DNA of 64,000 nucleotides, taken from positions 13,230,501 to 13,294,500 of the forward strand of contig JAVHKY010000001.1 in NCBI GenBank assembly GCA_035079385.1, read 5' to 3'. Below the pieces are notes generated by a model. That model had not been told where the DNA came from and searched no databases. It saw nothing but the letters and a program-made list of their open reading frames with translations. This DNA comes from Aspidiotus rigidus (taxonomy: Eukaryota; Arthropoda; Insecta; Hemiptera; Diaspididae). The position numbers and the translations under genes were made by a program. Positions 13,055 through 24,165 of this stretch are shown here, piece after piece. Positions within the stretch are counted from its first letter, which is position 1. Each line of letters starts with the position of its first letter.

Positions 13055-13138
13055 ATTTCCATTGTCGTGGTTCAGATTTCCATCGTCGTGGTTAAGATTT
13101 CCATCGTCGTGGTTCAGATTTCCATCGTCGTGGCAAAA
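13055..13138 (+). repeat. Subterminal 21-bp tandem repeats (four copies)
   Basis: Four copies of 'atttccatcgtcgtggttc' with 1-2 changes each lie about 165 bp inside the right TIR. Inverted relatives ('tgacgatggattt', 'tgacgatagaaat') lie about 0.8 kb inside the left end. Such subterminal repeats are typical transposase-binding sites. That role is inferred here. Confidence 0.8.
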
Positions 13139-13275
13139 AGGTGCCGTCTCCCGTCCCCCAAGGGGTTTCGTGTTTGAAAAATCCCATTATTATATTTCTT
13201 GATATGCCTATGAACAATTCCACCCAAAATTTCCGCAAAATTCGTGAATTTTTTTTTTTTTTAATTACATTCTTG

Positions 13276-13303
13276 AAAAATCACACTTTTCGTAGAAATA
13301 CCC
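13276..13303 (-). repeat. Right TIR of the 5-kb transposon
   Basis: Reads outward-to-inward on the minus strand as GGGTATTTCTAC followed by GAAAAGTGTG, matching the left end. ATAG follows directly outside. Confidence 0.8.
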
Positions 13304-13307
13304 ATAG

Positions 13308-14840
13308 ATATGTAACAGTTACATTTGCACAAAATGAATCTGTGTACAGTAGAACCTCGTTAACGGCGATAATGTGGCGGTCAGTCAGCGCGGATATGAT
13401 CTGGCATGACAAAGCGTGCCTGCCGGGAAGATATTATTGTACTCACATTGGCTTTGGAGATAGATGACGGGTCATTGTTTTTCACCTTGTTGAAAGTCAG
13501 ACCTGAATTGTCACTGCCATCGTTAGGGATAAGGTTACTTTTGACAACCAAAACGTGAATTCCGAAATAAAATACAATTGCATTCATAATTACCTACTCT
13601 ACTACGTGATGCTACAGTTAAAAAGATTTTCAACGAGCGTTTGAAATACCATCCTATTGCATGTATTTTTCACTCGCACAAAATGACGGAATATTACGTC
13701 ATTTAGAATTTATGGTAAGCGTATTCACGTTGAATGATTTATGAAGTTCTTAGGTTCTTACCTTATCTTCCTGGTGATAAGTAATATTAATGGGAATAGG
13801 CTATAATAGGCTCAGTCGATGTAATTGATCATATCACGATGGAAAATTCAATTTTCGTAAAATCAGATAGTGTACCTAGTAGACCAGGAGTGAAGAATAA
13901 CAGTTATACGAGAGCAAGAAAAACACGTGCTTCATGTAGGTATGTAGAGACTATCCCTTTTAATAAATTATAAGATCATGGATAACAATGATGATCAATT
14001 ACTTGATAAAGTCAAACATTTTCCAAGTGTCGCAAGATGGCCGACAACTTCAAATTCGTTTACAGTCCCCTAATTTTGATGGAGAGTCCCCTCTCGGATA
14101 CCTATTTACTCGTACCTATACGAAAATTTTCAAGTTCCGTAATTCGGTGCGGAAATAAAACACACACCTGGTGGGGTAGCCGCTTTATTCAGAATTGAAC
14201 TCAATACAAATCTTTACTCCACGTCGGAGTATTCGTCTTTCACGTTTTATCAATACAAATCCTTAAACCATAGAGGGATAGGAAAATATCGTGTTATACG
14301 CTAAGGTCATTGACTTCACGCTGCCAATCTGAGTAAGCTTGAACCCTCTGACCGCTGTGTGTGTAGGAATATGTGGATTGATAGGCGTGGAAAGGTACAC
14401 CGGATTACTTGCCGCACACTTGACTCGACAATGCAGATAAAACACAAAATATTTAAAATGTTCATAAAGAAGTCGAAATCTTCATATTAACAAATCGAAA
14501 ATTTTTTGAGTTATGAAGTAAGTAGGTCGAAGCTCCTACTCATCGCCGGGAGGTTAAGGTTTCCATCGAAAAATTTTACAAAAATCTAAAGTAAATCAAA
14601 GCACCTCTTTTTGTTTGAACTATAATTTTTGAATTGCTGGAAGAAATAAGTAGAGATTCATCGGACAAAACCAAATAATAATTATTAGGCTAGATTTGGA
14701 CTACAAAATCACTTATTGCAAGATTAACTCAAACAAGGGATCATTGAAATTTTAGTTAATTTACTTTGGAGAAGATGAGAATGCGTCAAAGCTAAGAAAA
14801 TCTGAAGTACTGCTTCTTCCAAAGTTTACAAGCAATATTT
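13308..14840. other. Noncoding; possible pogo-type end at 13347
   Basis: No gene is supported. At 13347 the string CAGTAGAACCTCGTTAACGG resembles a pogo/Tigger terminal repeat, but no partner end or transposase is near. Around 14160-14440 there is a slightly GC-richer stretch with no recognisable product. Confidence 0.35.
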
Positions 14841-15295
14841 GTGCTCGAAATAATTATTGAAATTCCGACTCAGTCCCTTATTAGAATCCCCTTTCAAAAT
14901 TACCTCTATTTCGACATTTTTTTTTTCGTATCAACAGCAGATAATTAATTCACTCATCTCACCCTGAGATAGAGTCACATAAGGTTTCAATTGCTCATTA
15001 TAACACGAGGACCAACCTAAAAACTCTAGAATGACCTACCGAATAGAATCACAAAATTACACTTTTGTACTCGAAATAATTATTGAAATTCCGACTCAGT
15101 CCCTTATTAGAATTCTCTTTCAAAATTACCACTATTTCGACATTTTTTTTTTCGTATCAACAGCAGATAATTAATTCACTCATTTCACCCTCAGATAGAG
15201 TCACATAAGGTTTCAATATCACATAATAGGATGAATAACTCGAGGACCAACCCAAAAACTCTAGAATGACCTACCAAATAGAATCACAAAATTAC
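14841..15295 (+). repeat. Direct tandem duplication, unit 226 bp
   Basis: The block starting 'gtgctcgaaataattattg' at 14841 is repeated from 15067 ('gtactcgaaataattattg') with high identity. The identity covers the T-tract, 'cagataattaattcactcat' and 'aactctagaatgacctacc'. There is no coding content. Confidence 0.9.
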
Positions 15296-15382
15296 ACCAA
15301 GTATAAAGAAATATTTGGTTACCAATCGAAGTCTTTATTTTTTGCTCAAGTTCATTGGACTTTTCATGTTATCATTTTTTAA

Positions 15383-15921
15383 TTCGCGCTATTACTCTAA
15401 GGAGCCTCGGCCGTCAACAAACTAATTGTTGCCGTTGCCCAGGACGCACCACGTGGAGGTGGCTCCAATGCGTCCCAAGACACTAAAGATCCTAGTCCTA
15501 CTCTAAAGACAAAAAAAAAAGGAATTCCCTATACATAGAAGACTGTGCACTACCACAACAGTCAACCCCGGCTAACGAAGATAAAATCCCAGCGAGGTAT
15601 ATCCGAATGAGGTGTGCTGTACCTACATCTAAAAATTGAGAGAAGGCGCAGGCACCCACGTCAGTCCGCCACGAATTACGAAGACTGTTTACGTCTGCAA
15701 CGCCTCAGTTACAACCTCAGATGGTTGCCTCTTCATTAGCGGAGACAGTAAACTGAGTTAACTCATCCTGCGCCCCACCGTGAGCTTATCCGATCGTGGG
15801 TGCGCAGAATAATCGAAAAGTACAATATCATCGCGCGAGCGTGCGGCTAATCCGCACTATGCGCTCAATGCACTTCCTGTAAGACCTAACCATCATATAA
15901 ATTGTAGAGTAATAGCGCGAA
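15383..15921. mobile_element. Small TIR-bounded GC-rich element
   Basis: A perfect 17-bp inverted repeat, TTCGCGCTATTACTCTA, begins at 15383 and recurs inverted at 15905-15921. The 540 bp between are noticeably GC-richer than the flanks and have no long ORF. No target duplication is obvious. It is likely a non-autonomous element, but the right TIR lies inside a local tandem repeat unit, which complicates the boundary. Confidence 0.5.
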
Positions 15922-16555
15922 CCAAAAATAAACAACATCTCTAGTCAAAATTTGGAGTTGTCGTGCCACCTGTGTTTCAGAATGGAACGGCCGCTACAAA
16001 ATGACGATGGTTTCAATTTTAATTTTGATCTGGAAGAGAAAACAGTAGATTAATTTGAGCAAAAAGGAAAGAGGTCGCCATTGACCAGTACCGATCGTCC
16101 AAACAGGAGTCGTCGGCTTACACACCCATATTTCAGAGGGCAACGGCTACTCCGGAATGACGGGTGGTGTAATCAAGCCCTAAAAATAATTTCGGCTGAA
16201 AGAAAGTAAGTACATTTTCTATTTAGAATTATTGGTGGGATTGATGGTAGCACAATATCATCGCACGCAGAGATATCCGCACCATGCGCTCAATGTACTT
16301 CCTGCAATCCACCTGTAATACCGTAAACAAAAATGAACAACACCTATTGTCGAAATTTGGAGTTGTCGTTCCACCAGTATCACTACCGAATGGAATGGCC
16401 GCTACAAAATGACGGTGGTCTAAATTTAAATTTCTATTTAAAATGAAAAAATATTTCATCAAAATTCAAAAGGCTGTTAAGATAAGCCCTAAAAATGATT
16501 TCGGCTGAAAGAAAATACACATTTTAATTAGAATATTAGTTTTAGTATCCCAGCA
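15823..16555 (+). repeat. Complex direct repeats (two to three diverged units)
   Basis: The segment from 'caatatcatcgc' at 15823 recurs from 16253. Both contain 'tgcgctcaatg', 'aaatttggagttgtcgt' and 'ggccgctacaaaatgacg'. A third, shorter relative lies at about 16105-16170. The trailing motif 'ccctaaaaat-atttcggctgaaag' occurs at about 16177 and 16486. There is no coding content. Confidence 0.75.
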
Positions 16556-16747
16556 TGATTAGTTCAAGCAACACAAATGTACCGGTACACATAAGAAACA
16601 TGCAAAAAATAATTTCAAAAAACCCCGTCGTGCAAAGTCATGCAAAACGAAAAACCGAGTGGGAAAAAGTAAACACGTCCATTTTCTACATCTGCACTAA
16701 ACATACTAAACTGGTTGAAAGGATTGAGCAAACTTCCGTATGCACTT

Positions 16748-17570
16748 GCTTGAATGCAAGGTGCCGTGTGCAAACTTTACCTGTCCTTTCTTGGTTGAAT
16801 GATTCAAAAGAGGGAGTGATTCAACGGATTGGAAAGAGTAATGATTCAAAAGAGGGAGTGACTCAACGGATTGGAGAGGGTATCTCACAGGTACCTGGCA
16901 ATTCAACAATGCTTGTTTACACAATGTAAAAATGTATATGTGTCTTTGTATCTTATCATCAGTACATTTGAATAGTCGAAGGGTCAACAAGTTACAATTG
17001 GAAGATTGCGATCTTTTCCTATCCTTTTTGTTATCAGTAGGTACCTTAAGCGCTAAAGGTATTTTCGCTCAATGTAAACAGAATGATGTGGACTGGCTTG
17101 AATGCAAGGTGACCTGTGCAAACTTTACCTGTCCTCTCTTGGTCATTGGTTGAATGATTCGAGAGAGGGAGTGACATAACCGATTCGAGAGGGTACCTCA
17201 CAGGTACTTAACTTTCTTCTTATAACCAGTCCGCCCCTTGCCCATTGTGAGAACAGGTGAAGATGAAGGTGGGGCAATGTTTATTTTAAGCTTCAACATA
17301 GATACCTTCCAAAAGTTTCACTTTAAATGTAACAATGATAACTTTCAATAGTCTCTCCCTACCTAGCCGGCCAGGCCTGTGACTGCCGATAAGAGGAACC
17401 TGGCTTTTCAACAATTCTTTTTTTGCGCGGTGTGAATGTGTATATATGTGTCTTCCTATCTTATCAGCAGCGATGACACACACACACACAAGCGCGCACA
17501 ATGAATTGCTTGGTCATTTGAATTGTCAAAGTTGTCAATAAGTCACAATCGAAAAATTGCGATCTCACTC
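16748..17570 (+). repeat. Direct repeats around 'tgaatgcaaggtg'
   Basis: 'gcttgaatgcaaggtg' followed by 'caaactttacctgtcc' occurs at 16748 and again about 348 bp later. Inside the first copy the block 'aatgattcaaaagagggagtg' is itself doubled. Motifs from the right part of the first unit ('atcttatcatcag', 'aattgcgatct') recur near 17460-17565. A short (CA)n lies at about 17475. Open frames here come from the repeats. Confidence 0.75.
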
Positions 17571-18079
17571 TGCTAGCAAGCTGAAAATATTCTTCACATT
17601 CAGAGTTTTTTCCTCTCGACAATCAGAACTCGAGCATTTCATCAATCGCTTTATCATCGAAACTCCTCTCGAATCCAGATGATTAGCTCTCTCTTCTTGT
17701 CTCCAGATCAACCTTAATGATACCAGCTTTTTTTTTACATTCTTCCTATCACTTAATCGTATTTCGAAGCACTCGGATTCAAGTTGATGATTTTTTTTTT
17801 TTTGGAATACTTACAGATTAAAATTCTTAAGAGTGAAATTTGTCTGTAGTTCCCGAAAAAGTAATCAAGTTGAAGCCGAAGTTCAAAAACCTTCTATTTC
17901 TGTAAACTACAAACTTTCTAAATGCGGAAAACACATGTTATTAACAAGGAACATGTACTACGTTTTTTTTTTTTGAGAAATTTGCCGTGCGCGCCGTCCG
18001 GTGAAAAACTTGGAAAAATTATACATGACAGGAGGGGGACTTGATAAAATTTGGACTCTCGAGCTATACAGGCTCGCTC
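17571..18079. other. Noncoding, nothing recognised
   Basis: AT-rich sequence with several short T-tracts. I see no coding, RNA or mobile signature. Confidence 0.4.
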
Positions 18080-18154
18080 AGAAAGATGTTACCAGTTAAA
18101 TGGGAGTTTACACTAAATCTGTTCCAGCGTAAAAACTCGAAACGTTAGGTGTAC
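18080..18154 (+). repeat. Relic of the 'CAGGGTGGGGC' inverted-repeat family
   Basis: 'gaaagatgttaccagttaaa' followed by 'tgggagttta' and a 'cgttag' ending closely matches the first about 75 bp of the element at 30043. The outermost bases have diverged. It is a single end without a visible partner. Confidence 0.7.
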
Positions 18155-18480
18155 AGTAAAACCCTCCTTAGTGGACACCTCTAAATACCGGACACTTTTT
18201 TTGAACTTTTTCCATTTCATTATTCAATTTTCTACCTTACATGCATCTTTTCTTGTACGTACAATGATTTCTTAGTCTCTAGCAGAAGAAAGATGTTTTT
18301 TCTGTTATCGACTGTTTCTCTGTCAGTCGCTTTCTATTCTCCGCCCGTTGATGGCTTCTTAGCCGAAAGTTCTTGCGGTACTTTGTATTGTTTTATCTCC
18401 GCGGCTTTTGCATCTTTCTTATGTCATTTACTCATTCTGGAGTATTTGTTGTTCTAATTAAGATGCATTAGAGACTGAAA

Positions 18481-18873
18481 ATGAGATGGATAACGAGGTA
18501 AGAAATAGCTCTTCCTAAATACCATTGTTTTAAAACATAGGGTAGCTAGTAATTTCTTGTGAAACGTTTCCTCTTTCAGCTTTCCTTTGATGATCCGCAA
18601 AGTTCTCGTTTCAAGGAAAATGACTGGGTGGTTGTTTGATATAAACTACAGCGGACAAGTGGGGAACGTCGCTGGATTGGACAAATTTTACTTGTAAATG
18701 AGAATGACACTTTTCATGTTACATTCCTTCAGTCAGAACGTAGACCCATGCAGTGGCTTCATATACTCATTTCCGCCCCATGATCCTGAAGACAGGGTGT
18801 CTACCAAATTTGAAAATTAAAAATATTGGACTTTTATGGGACCTCTTGTCGCAAATCTCCTAATTTAACAAGC

Positions 18874-18904
<31 letters not shown>

Positions 18905-19175
18905 ATTCTTGATTATTGATTTTTATTGATTATGTATTAAAATTAGAACTTTTATTCTCAATTATTGATTTTTATTGGACTTGCATTAAAATTAATGGAG
19001 TTTTATTGACTTATTGGACCATTTTTGAAATAGTGAACTTTTGTTGGACTTATTGGACTTATTGACCTGGTAGACACCCAGGAAGAAGAAACAGTATGCA
19101 GGTCTCAGATCTTATATTCTACATATAACCGCGCCTGAAAAGTTTCAAAGATCCTTACGTTTTTCAGTGCACTGT
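18481..19175 (+). pseudogene. Second, dead copy of the transposon protein's C-terminal domain, split by a MITE
   Basis: A short exon-like piece ending in a GAG/gtaaga donor (about 18497) and an acceptor near 18578 precede 'NDWVVV', then a stop, then 'YKL', matching 'SDWVVVEYKL' of the protein ending at 12437. It continues 'RRWIGQILLVNENDTFHV' against 'KKFLGQIQGIVDDVFTI', shifts frame, and reads 'SGFIYSFPPHDPED' against 'HSGYVYTYPTIPDRDE'. A 285-bp MITE interrupts it (18795-19079). Beyond the MITE the match resumes with 'PEKFQRSLRF' against 'PVKFQRAFKF'. So the family has at least two members here and this one is inactivated by a stop, a shift and the insertion. The N-terminal and catalytic regions are not present nearby. 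Confidence 0.75.
18795..19079. mobile_element. MITE with 12-bp TIRs inside the dead domain
   Basis: GGGTGTCTACCA at 18795-18806 is mirrored by TGGTAGACACCC at 19068-19079. The interior is AT-rich, with a poly-A run near 18873 and repeated 'attgatttttattg' and 'ttattgga' words. The interrupted protein homology on both sides places the insertion point precisely. I could not identify a convincing target duplication. Confidence 0.75.
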
Positions 19176-20795
19176 CATAAATTATAAATTCCATTTCTTC
19201 CTATCTATTAAGTTTTGTTTTGTTTTGTTTTTGGAGTTAAACATAATCAATGAAAGGTGTCTTTTTCTTGAAACTTTTGCGTTCAATAATTTTTTTCTTC
19301 TTTACAGGCGCATAGTAAGAAGGGAATGTTTTTTTCTTTCTGTTATAGTCCGTACTTATAGATGTTGATTAATAATTAGTTTTCTGACTTTACTAGTCAA
19401 GATATCTTACAAATGAAGTGTAATATTAAATTTTATTCATTTTTTCAATTACAGTAAATATGCGTTTTCTTATTCATTTTGTTCATTTGTACTCAAAATA
19501 TGCTACAAATATAAGCAATTCAATGACATATTTAATACATACAACCTAATTCTGCATGCAAAGTCAATTATCCTTGACCAACCATCATTTTTCCCAGCCT
19601 GAAATGAATTATTTGAACATGACTACAAGATATAATTTTTCTATTTCTGATAAATTTATTAGTGCATTTGAATACTTACTCAACACCTGTATTATATTCA
19701 TTCCTTTACAGCATCCAGTTCATCAGCTCAATACCAATAATAGAAAATTTTGACCATGGTGAAGAAATTCTTCTCCGTTGCTACTTATTGGTTGGCCACG
19801 ACTAAGAAATTCTTATTCGTGGACCATAAATTTTTGGGGGCGCTCTACCCCCTCCCCCTGCGTGAATGAATTGAGCCAAATATTATAAATGGTAATCACA
19901 AGGTGTAAGCTAACTATTTGCAGGAAGAAATCGGAAGAATACAACGCTTTTTTTTTTCACATCCTGAAATAATTTGGTTTTTTTTTATAATTACCCACCT
20001 TTTCAAATTCCTGTTTTATAATTTTTTTCTTATTTTTTTCGTACATTACACTTCTGTTTATTCTTCTTTACGTTTCTATTACAGTTTTAGCCTGCTGTCA
20101 CGTATGTGTGTCTTGTCATGTTGATTGCCCGCCGTCACATATACGTGCCTCAATACAGGGAATGCATAGTCTGCCTTCACATATATGTGACATTGATTAA
20201 AAATTACTCAATTTCATCAGAGTATACTAACTACCTTACCCTCAAATCTGTACGACCCTCCTATCCTTTTATTTTAAATTTTGAGTATCCGGGCTGTCCG
20301 TGTATAATATGTAATAGCGAGGCGGTAGCGAAAGGGTACGATATGCGTTTTCTTTTTCTCATCGATCGATCGATTGATTGGTTTTTGTTACCCGCTTTCA
20401 GCTTCCGAGCGAAGAATATCAGTATGGCCAATGGGGAGGTGATGTCGAGGACGCCTATTTAGTCATGATATAAAGTACACGTTACCTTACTAAACAGTGA
20501 AAATGAAGCCTTCAAAAGTCACAATGCTGGAACATCTGCATAAAACAATTATTTCATTCATAACTATCCATCTATGACGTTCACAAGATTTCATACTAAT
20601 TGAACGTACCTACATAATTTTGTTTCAGCCTCGAAACCCGTTTCTTTTATAATACCTGTGGCAAATGAGGAAGCTCTATATCTCACGGATGTTATCTCGC
20701 TACTATGAGCTGGAATGGAGTGAGTGAAGGGTCACAAATTTGAAGCTTCTCGCGTCCACGCCTAATCTAAGCCCGACTATGAGACTCAATGGTGC
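19176..20795. other. Noncoding, AT-rich
   Basis: No supported gene. Short frames exist at 19556-19753 and 19918-20462 but resemble nothing. Three spaced copies of a 'tcacatatacgtg'-type motif lie at about 20097-20190. A stretch at 20446-20490 ('cctatttagtcatgatataaagta') has a diverged relative at 24243-24285, on the other side of the Penelope-like elements. Confidence 0.4.
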
Positions 20796-21560
20796 TTAAT
20801 GGGATTCAAATGGTATAAAAGTCTTGGCCAACCGCAACGGCGTCTGTTTGGACATCAACAAGATGGTCGACAAAAAACTTACCTCCAAGACCCTAAGCCA
20901 GTTAACGTCGCTTCCACCTAAGACCAAGTGGATACGCCTTCCCTTCTTGGGGAAGTTCACCCACGGTGTGGCCAAGATCATCTAACCCTACCAACTTGGG
21001 CCTGGCTTTTACAACCTCCGCACTTTAGAAGCATTCTTGGGCGCCCCGAAGATCCTATCACTCCCTTGGGTAAGTGCGGGGTCTACAGGTCATCTTGTCC
21101 TGATTGCTCCGCAGTTTACATAGGGGAGACCGAAAGGAGCTACTCTGTCCGCTTTGAGGAACACAAAAAAGCGTTCGACTCATCACTCCAAAAAAGTACT
21201 CGGCCTTTGATGAATACCTCATGAAGGCAGGTCACCGATTCGACCTAAACATCTGCCAGCCAGTACGGTTTGAAGGGAATCACCGCCTGAGGAAGGCATT
21301 GGAGGATTTCGAGGTACTCCATACCCAGGAGAAAGGCGAGAAAACTATCCTCAATAAGGTCATCTCCAAGCACGGATTGGTCTGTACCTATTTGGCACTC
21401 CGGCAAGCAAAGGGACAATCGAAGGAGCGAAAACGAGGGACATCGAACCTGCCCGAACCCTCTCCCTCTTGGAGGTTAGTACAAACGATCGCGAAATTGG
21501 CAAGAATGGAAACAATGAACCCAGCGTCGATTGACGGCACGTACTCGCCTGGCTGATTCA
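20796..21560 (+). pseudogene. Penelope-like element fragment: linker and GIY-YIG endonuclease
   Basis: The frame begins with a linker typical of Penelope-like elements ('PPKTKWIRLPFLGKFTH', an in-frame stop, then 'LGPGFYNLRTLEAFLG'). It continues into a Cys-containing GIY-YIG-type nuclease region ('CGVYRSSCPDCSAVYIGET', then 'YSVRFEEHKKAF'). A frameshift at about 21220 moves the last part ('AGHRFDLNICQPV', 'LEDFEVLHTQEKGEKTILN') to another frame. The reverse transcriptase domain is absent. The copy is dead. Confidence 0.85.
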
Positions 21561-21841
21561 TTATCGCTGGTTCATACCTGTACCTTCAATTAGTACCTAA
21601 TTTTCTTTCTTTCTCGATATTCTCGATCTAATTGTATTTCACCTCAGTCTATGTTTGTTATTCGTTGATAATGCTACGCATACCGAAAGATCTTCAGATG
21701 TAATTAAAAATGATAAAAATATTTATGGTTGAGTAAGAATTTGAGTGTGCTTTATTTTTATTTTCAATTTTAATAAAGTATAATATGCAGTCTTAGATGT
21801 GACGTAACGTTAGGAGTCAAATCTCTAAGATCTCCTGTCTT

Positions 21842-24165
21842 AATAAACGCGAAAGGACGAATACTCCGAAAGGAGAGTAAACTATGCAAACCGCACAAAA
21901 ATATACAAACGACGAGCGCTTTCGGTTAATAAACCATCATCCAACCTGAAATAAAAGCAACTGACGAACAGAAGAGAAGGACAAGGTATTAAGATTGACC
22001 AAACGAGAAATTGCGGTGTGAATCATAAACAAGTTCAATCAGGTCATCTTCCGGAAGGTACTAGTTGAGTAGAGTGATACCGTCGGTGTTAAGATGGCAC
22101 ATTATCTCTATATGCTCGAGGACGATACGCTTGCGGTAGGAATTCTCCTTATGGAGGAGCTTTTCGGATCCTTCAAGAAAGCTTTGGCCACTGTTTATTA
22201 AATGATCAGCAAAAGCTGACTCCCCAAGTGTCCCTTCTTCCAAGACTTCAGGTGCTCAGCTACTCTAACTTTCATTTGGCGGCTGGTCTCACCAATATAA
22301 AAGCCTCCACAATCCCTAAATTCCAACTTAAAAACACCACTCCTCTCATCAACGGGTATGGGGTCCTTCAGCCTCACAAACAACCTCTTGACTGTGGTAG
22401 GGTAGTGAAACGCGGGTCCGAAGCCAAACGGGCGGAGGGCCCGACCCAATTGGAGGGAAAAGGGAGACTGATCCAACGCGAACGCCGATCACGGATCTTG
22501 TGCAGGGACAGGGAGGTGATGGAATCAAGAAGGCTCCTCGTAACTTTCCTCCGAACCATCGCGTCAACGTCGACATTGACCCCATTCACTCTTGCCAGGT
22601 GTTTTATTGTGAGTAATTCTTTCTTGAAGGCAGACTGACTCAAAGGAATACGAGTTAGTCTGTGAACTAGGCTACGAAAAGCAGCCATCTTATGAGCAAC
22701 AGGACCGAACGAACCTCCGTGGACTAAAACATCGGTCGTAGTATCTTTCCTGTAAATTCCAAACTTATGGATACCGTCTATTATAGAGATCGATAAATCC
22801 AAAAAGTTAATGGAAAATACTCCTATTTCCAAAGTGAATTTGATGGAAGGGTACCAGGAATTGAGATACCTCAGAAACACACCAAGGCGATCTGGGGGAC
22901 CAGTCCAGGTACATAGAACGTCATCAACGTACCTGTAATGAATATGATTGAGTAATACCTGGTTGAAGATAAAGAGGTCAAGTTCAAACTTAGACATGAA
23001 GATTTCGGAGAAGAGAGAGCCTAAAGGTGATCCAATAGGGATCCCTACTTCATCAGGGAACTCGAAAAATTTTCCTTCAAATTTACAGTAGTTGGGGGAA
23101 GTAAATATTCAGAAGGTTGAAAAATTCATGAAGCTCATTGTGAGGAATGTTGGCTTTGACGAGTAGCTCACCCATACGCTGGATAGTAGCAGCCTTAGGA
23201 ATATTCGGGAAGAAACTAACAACATCAAACGAGCAGATGGTCGTTCCCGGGGGAAGACTTACACCCTTCAGGACGTCAGTTAAAGAGGCCGAATTCAAGA
23301 CCGAATGAGGAGATTCAAATTCAATGCGATTTTTGAACCAACGGTCCAGGAATTTGGCAAGGATGTAGGTGGGGGAGGAGATGAAAGAAACAACGGGTCG
23401 CGTCGGGGTATTGTTCTTATGCACTTTGGGCAGCCCGTAGAGGAGGAGGTGGGGTTAGGAAAAAGGAGGGCTTTTTTCATAGCAGGAGTTTTGATAATAG
23501 CCTCACTCCTATTGATGACACTCCTAACTTCTTTAACGTGCTTAGAGAAGTTGAAATCCTTACTTTCTTTGGCACCACAATGCTGGAGGACTTCACGGAT
23601 CTTAGAAGAATGGGCGGATTCCTCCATCACCACAACAGCATTGCCCTTGTCAGCCTTGTTGAGGATTAAATCTCCCTTCTTAATCTTCCTCTTTAAACCT
23701 TGAATCACTCCTCCCAATTTATTACTCATGCAAGGGAGGGAGTTGTTGCGGACTAATTCGGAACAAACTTCCTGGGTATTAAAACCAGGACCAATTTTAA
23801 CACCAAGATCCGCAACAACATTCGCCAAAGTTTCATCCTTCTTGAAAGGAGGTAAACTGATCTTCAAACCTTTCTCAAGGAGGGCTGTTTCGTCACTATT
23901 GAACACTACCTGACTATTGGAATTTATGAACGACAACACCGTCACTCCGGAAGATGGCTTGATTGAACTGGTTTATGATTCACACCGCGATTTCTCGTTT
24001 GGCTAATCTTAATACCTAGTCCTCCTCTTCTCTTCGTCAGTTGCTATTATTTCAGGCTTGATGATGGTTTATTAACCGAAAGCGCTCGTCGTTTGTATAT
24101 TTTTCTGCGGTTTGCATAGTTTACTCTCCCTTCGGAGTATTTCTCCTTTCGCGTTTATTATGGAT
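21842..24165 (-). mobile_element. Penelope-like element with inverted terminal repeats
   Basis: Flanking segments of about 218 bp at 21842-22059 and 23949-24165 are inverted copies of each other. They share 'gaatcataaac', 'aaacgagaaatt', 'ggttaataaaccatcat' and 'ggagagtaaactatgcaaa' when one is reversed. They enclose a minus-strand Penelope-type coding region. Inverted or tandem terminal repeats are characteristic of Penelope-like elements. A degenerate hammerhead-like core lies in each repeat (near 24058-24081 on the plus strand and the mirror position near 21920). Confidence 0.8.
22061..23945 (-). pseudogene. Penelope-like RT plus GIY-YIG protein, frameshifted
   Basis: Reading on the minus strand: an N-terminal region ('KGDLILNKADKGNAVVVM'), then 'HKNNTPTRPVVSFISSPTY' and 'ICSFDVVSFFPNIP' (RT fingers/palm), 'IPIGSPLGSLFSEIFM' with 'YRYVDDVLC' (the catalytic YVDD box), the Penelope linker, and 'SGVFKLEFRDCGGFYIGET' (GIY-YIG), ending near 22061. 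The segments fall in different frames with breaks at about 23430, 23090, 22400 and 22230, so at least four indels disable it. Domain order and motifs are otherwise intact, suggesting decay after a full-length insertion. Confidence 0.9.

Larger units (their letters stand above)
8346..13303 (+). mobile_element. Complete-looking DNA transposon with TIRs, subterminal repeats and one spliced gene
   Basis: Both ends carry an inverted repeat of about 27 bp starting 'GGGTATTTCTAC': left end 8346-8372, right end 13276-13303 reversed, with a single mismatch in the core. The 4-bp sequence ATAG flanks both ends (8342-8345 and 13304-13307) and may be the target duplication. Just inside lie subterminal repeats of 'atttccatcgtcgtgg' type, in one orientation near the right end (13055-13138) and as inverted variants near 9140-9175. 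The only gene is the 9250-12437 protein. I could not assign the element to a named superfamily. Confidence 0.75.

Noticed and set aside
13055..13138. Regularly spaced repeats that might suggest a CRISPR array
   Set aside because: The copies are directly adjacent with no unique spacers, and the context is a eukaryotic transposon.
13347..13366. pogo/Tigger-like terminal repeat
   Set aside because: Single short match with no partner end, target duplication or coding remnant nearby; kept only as a remark.
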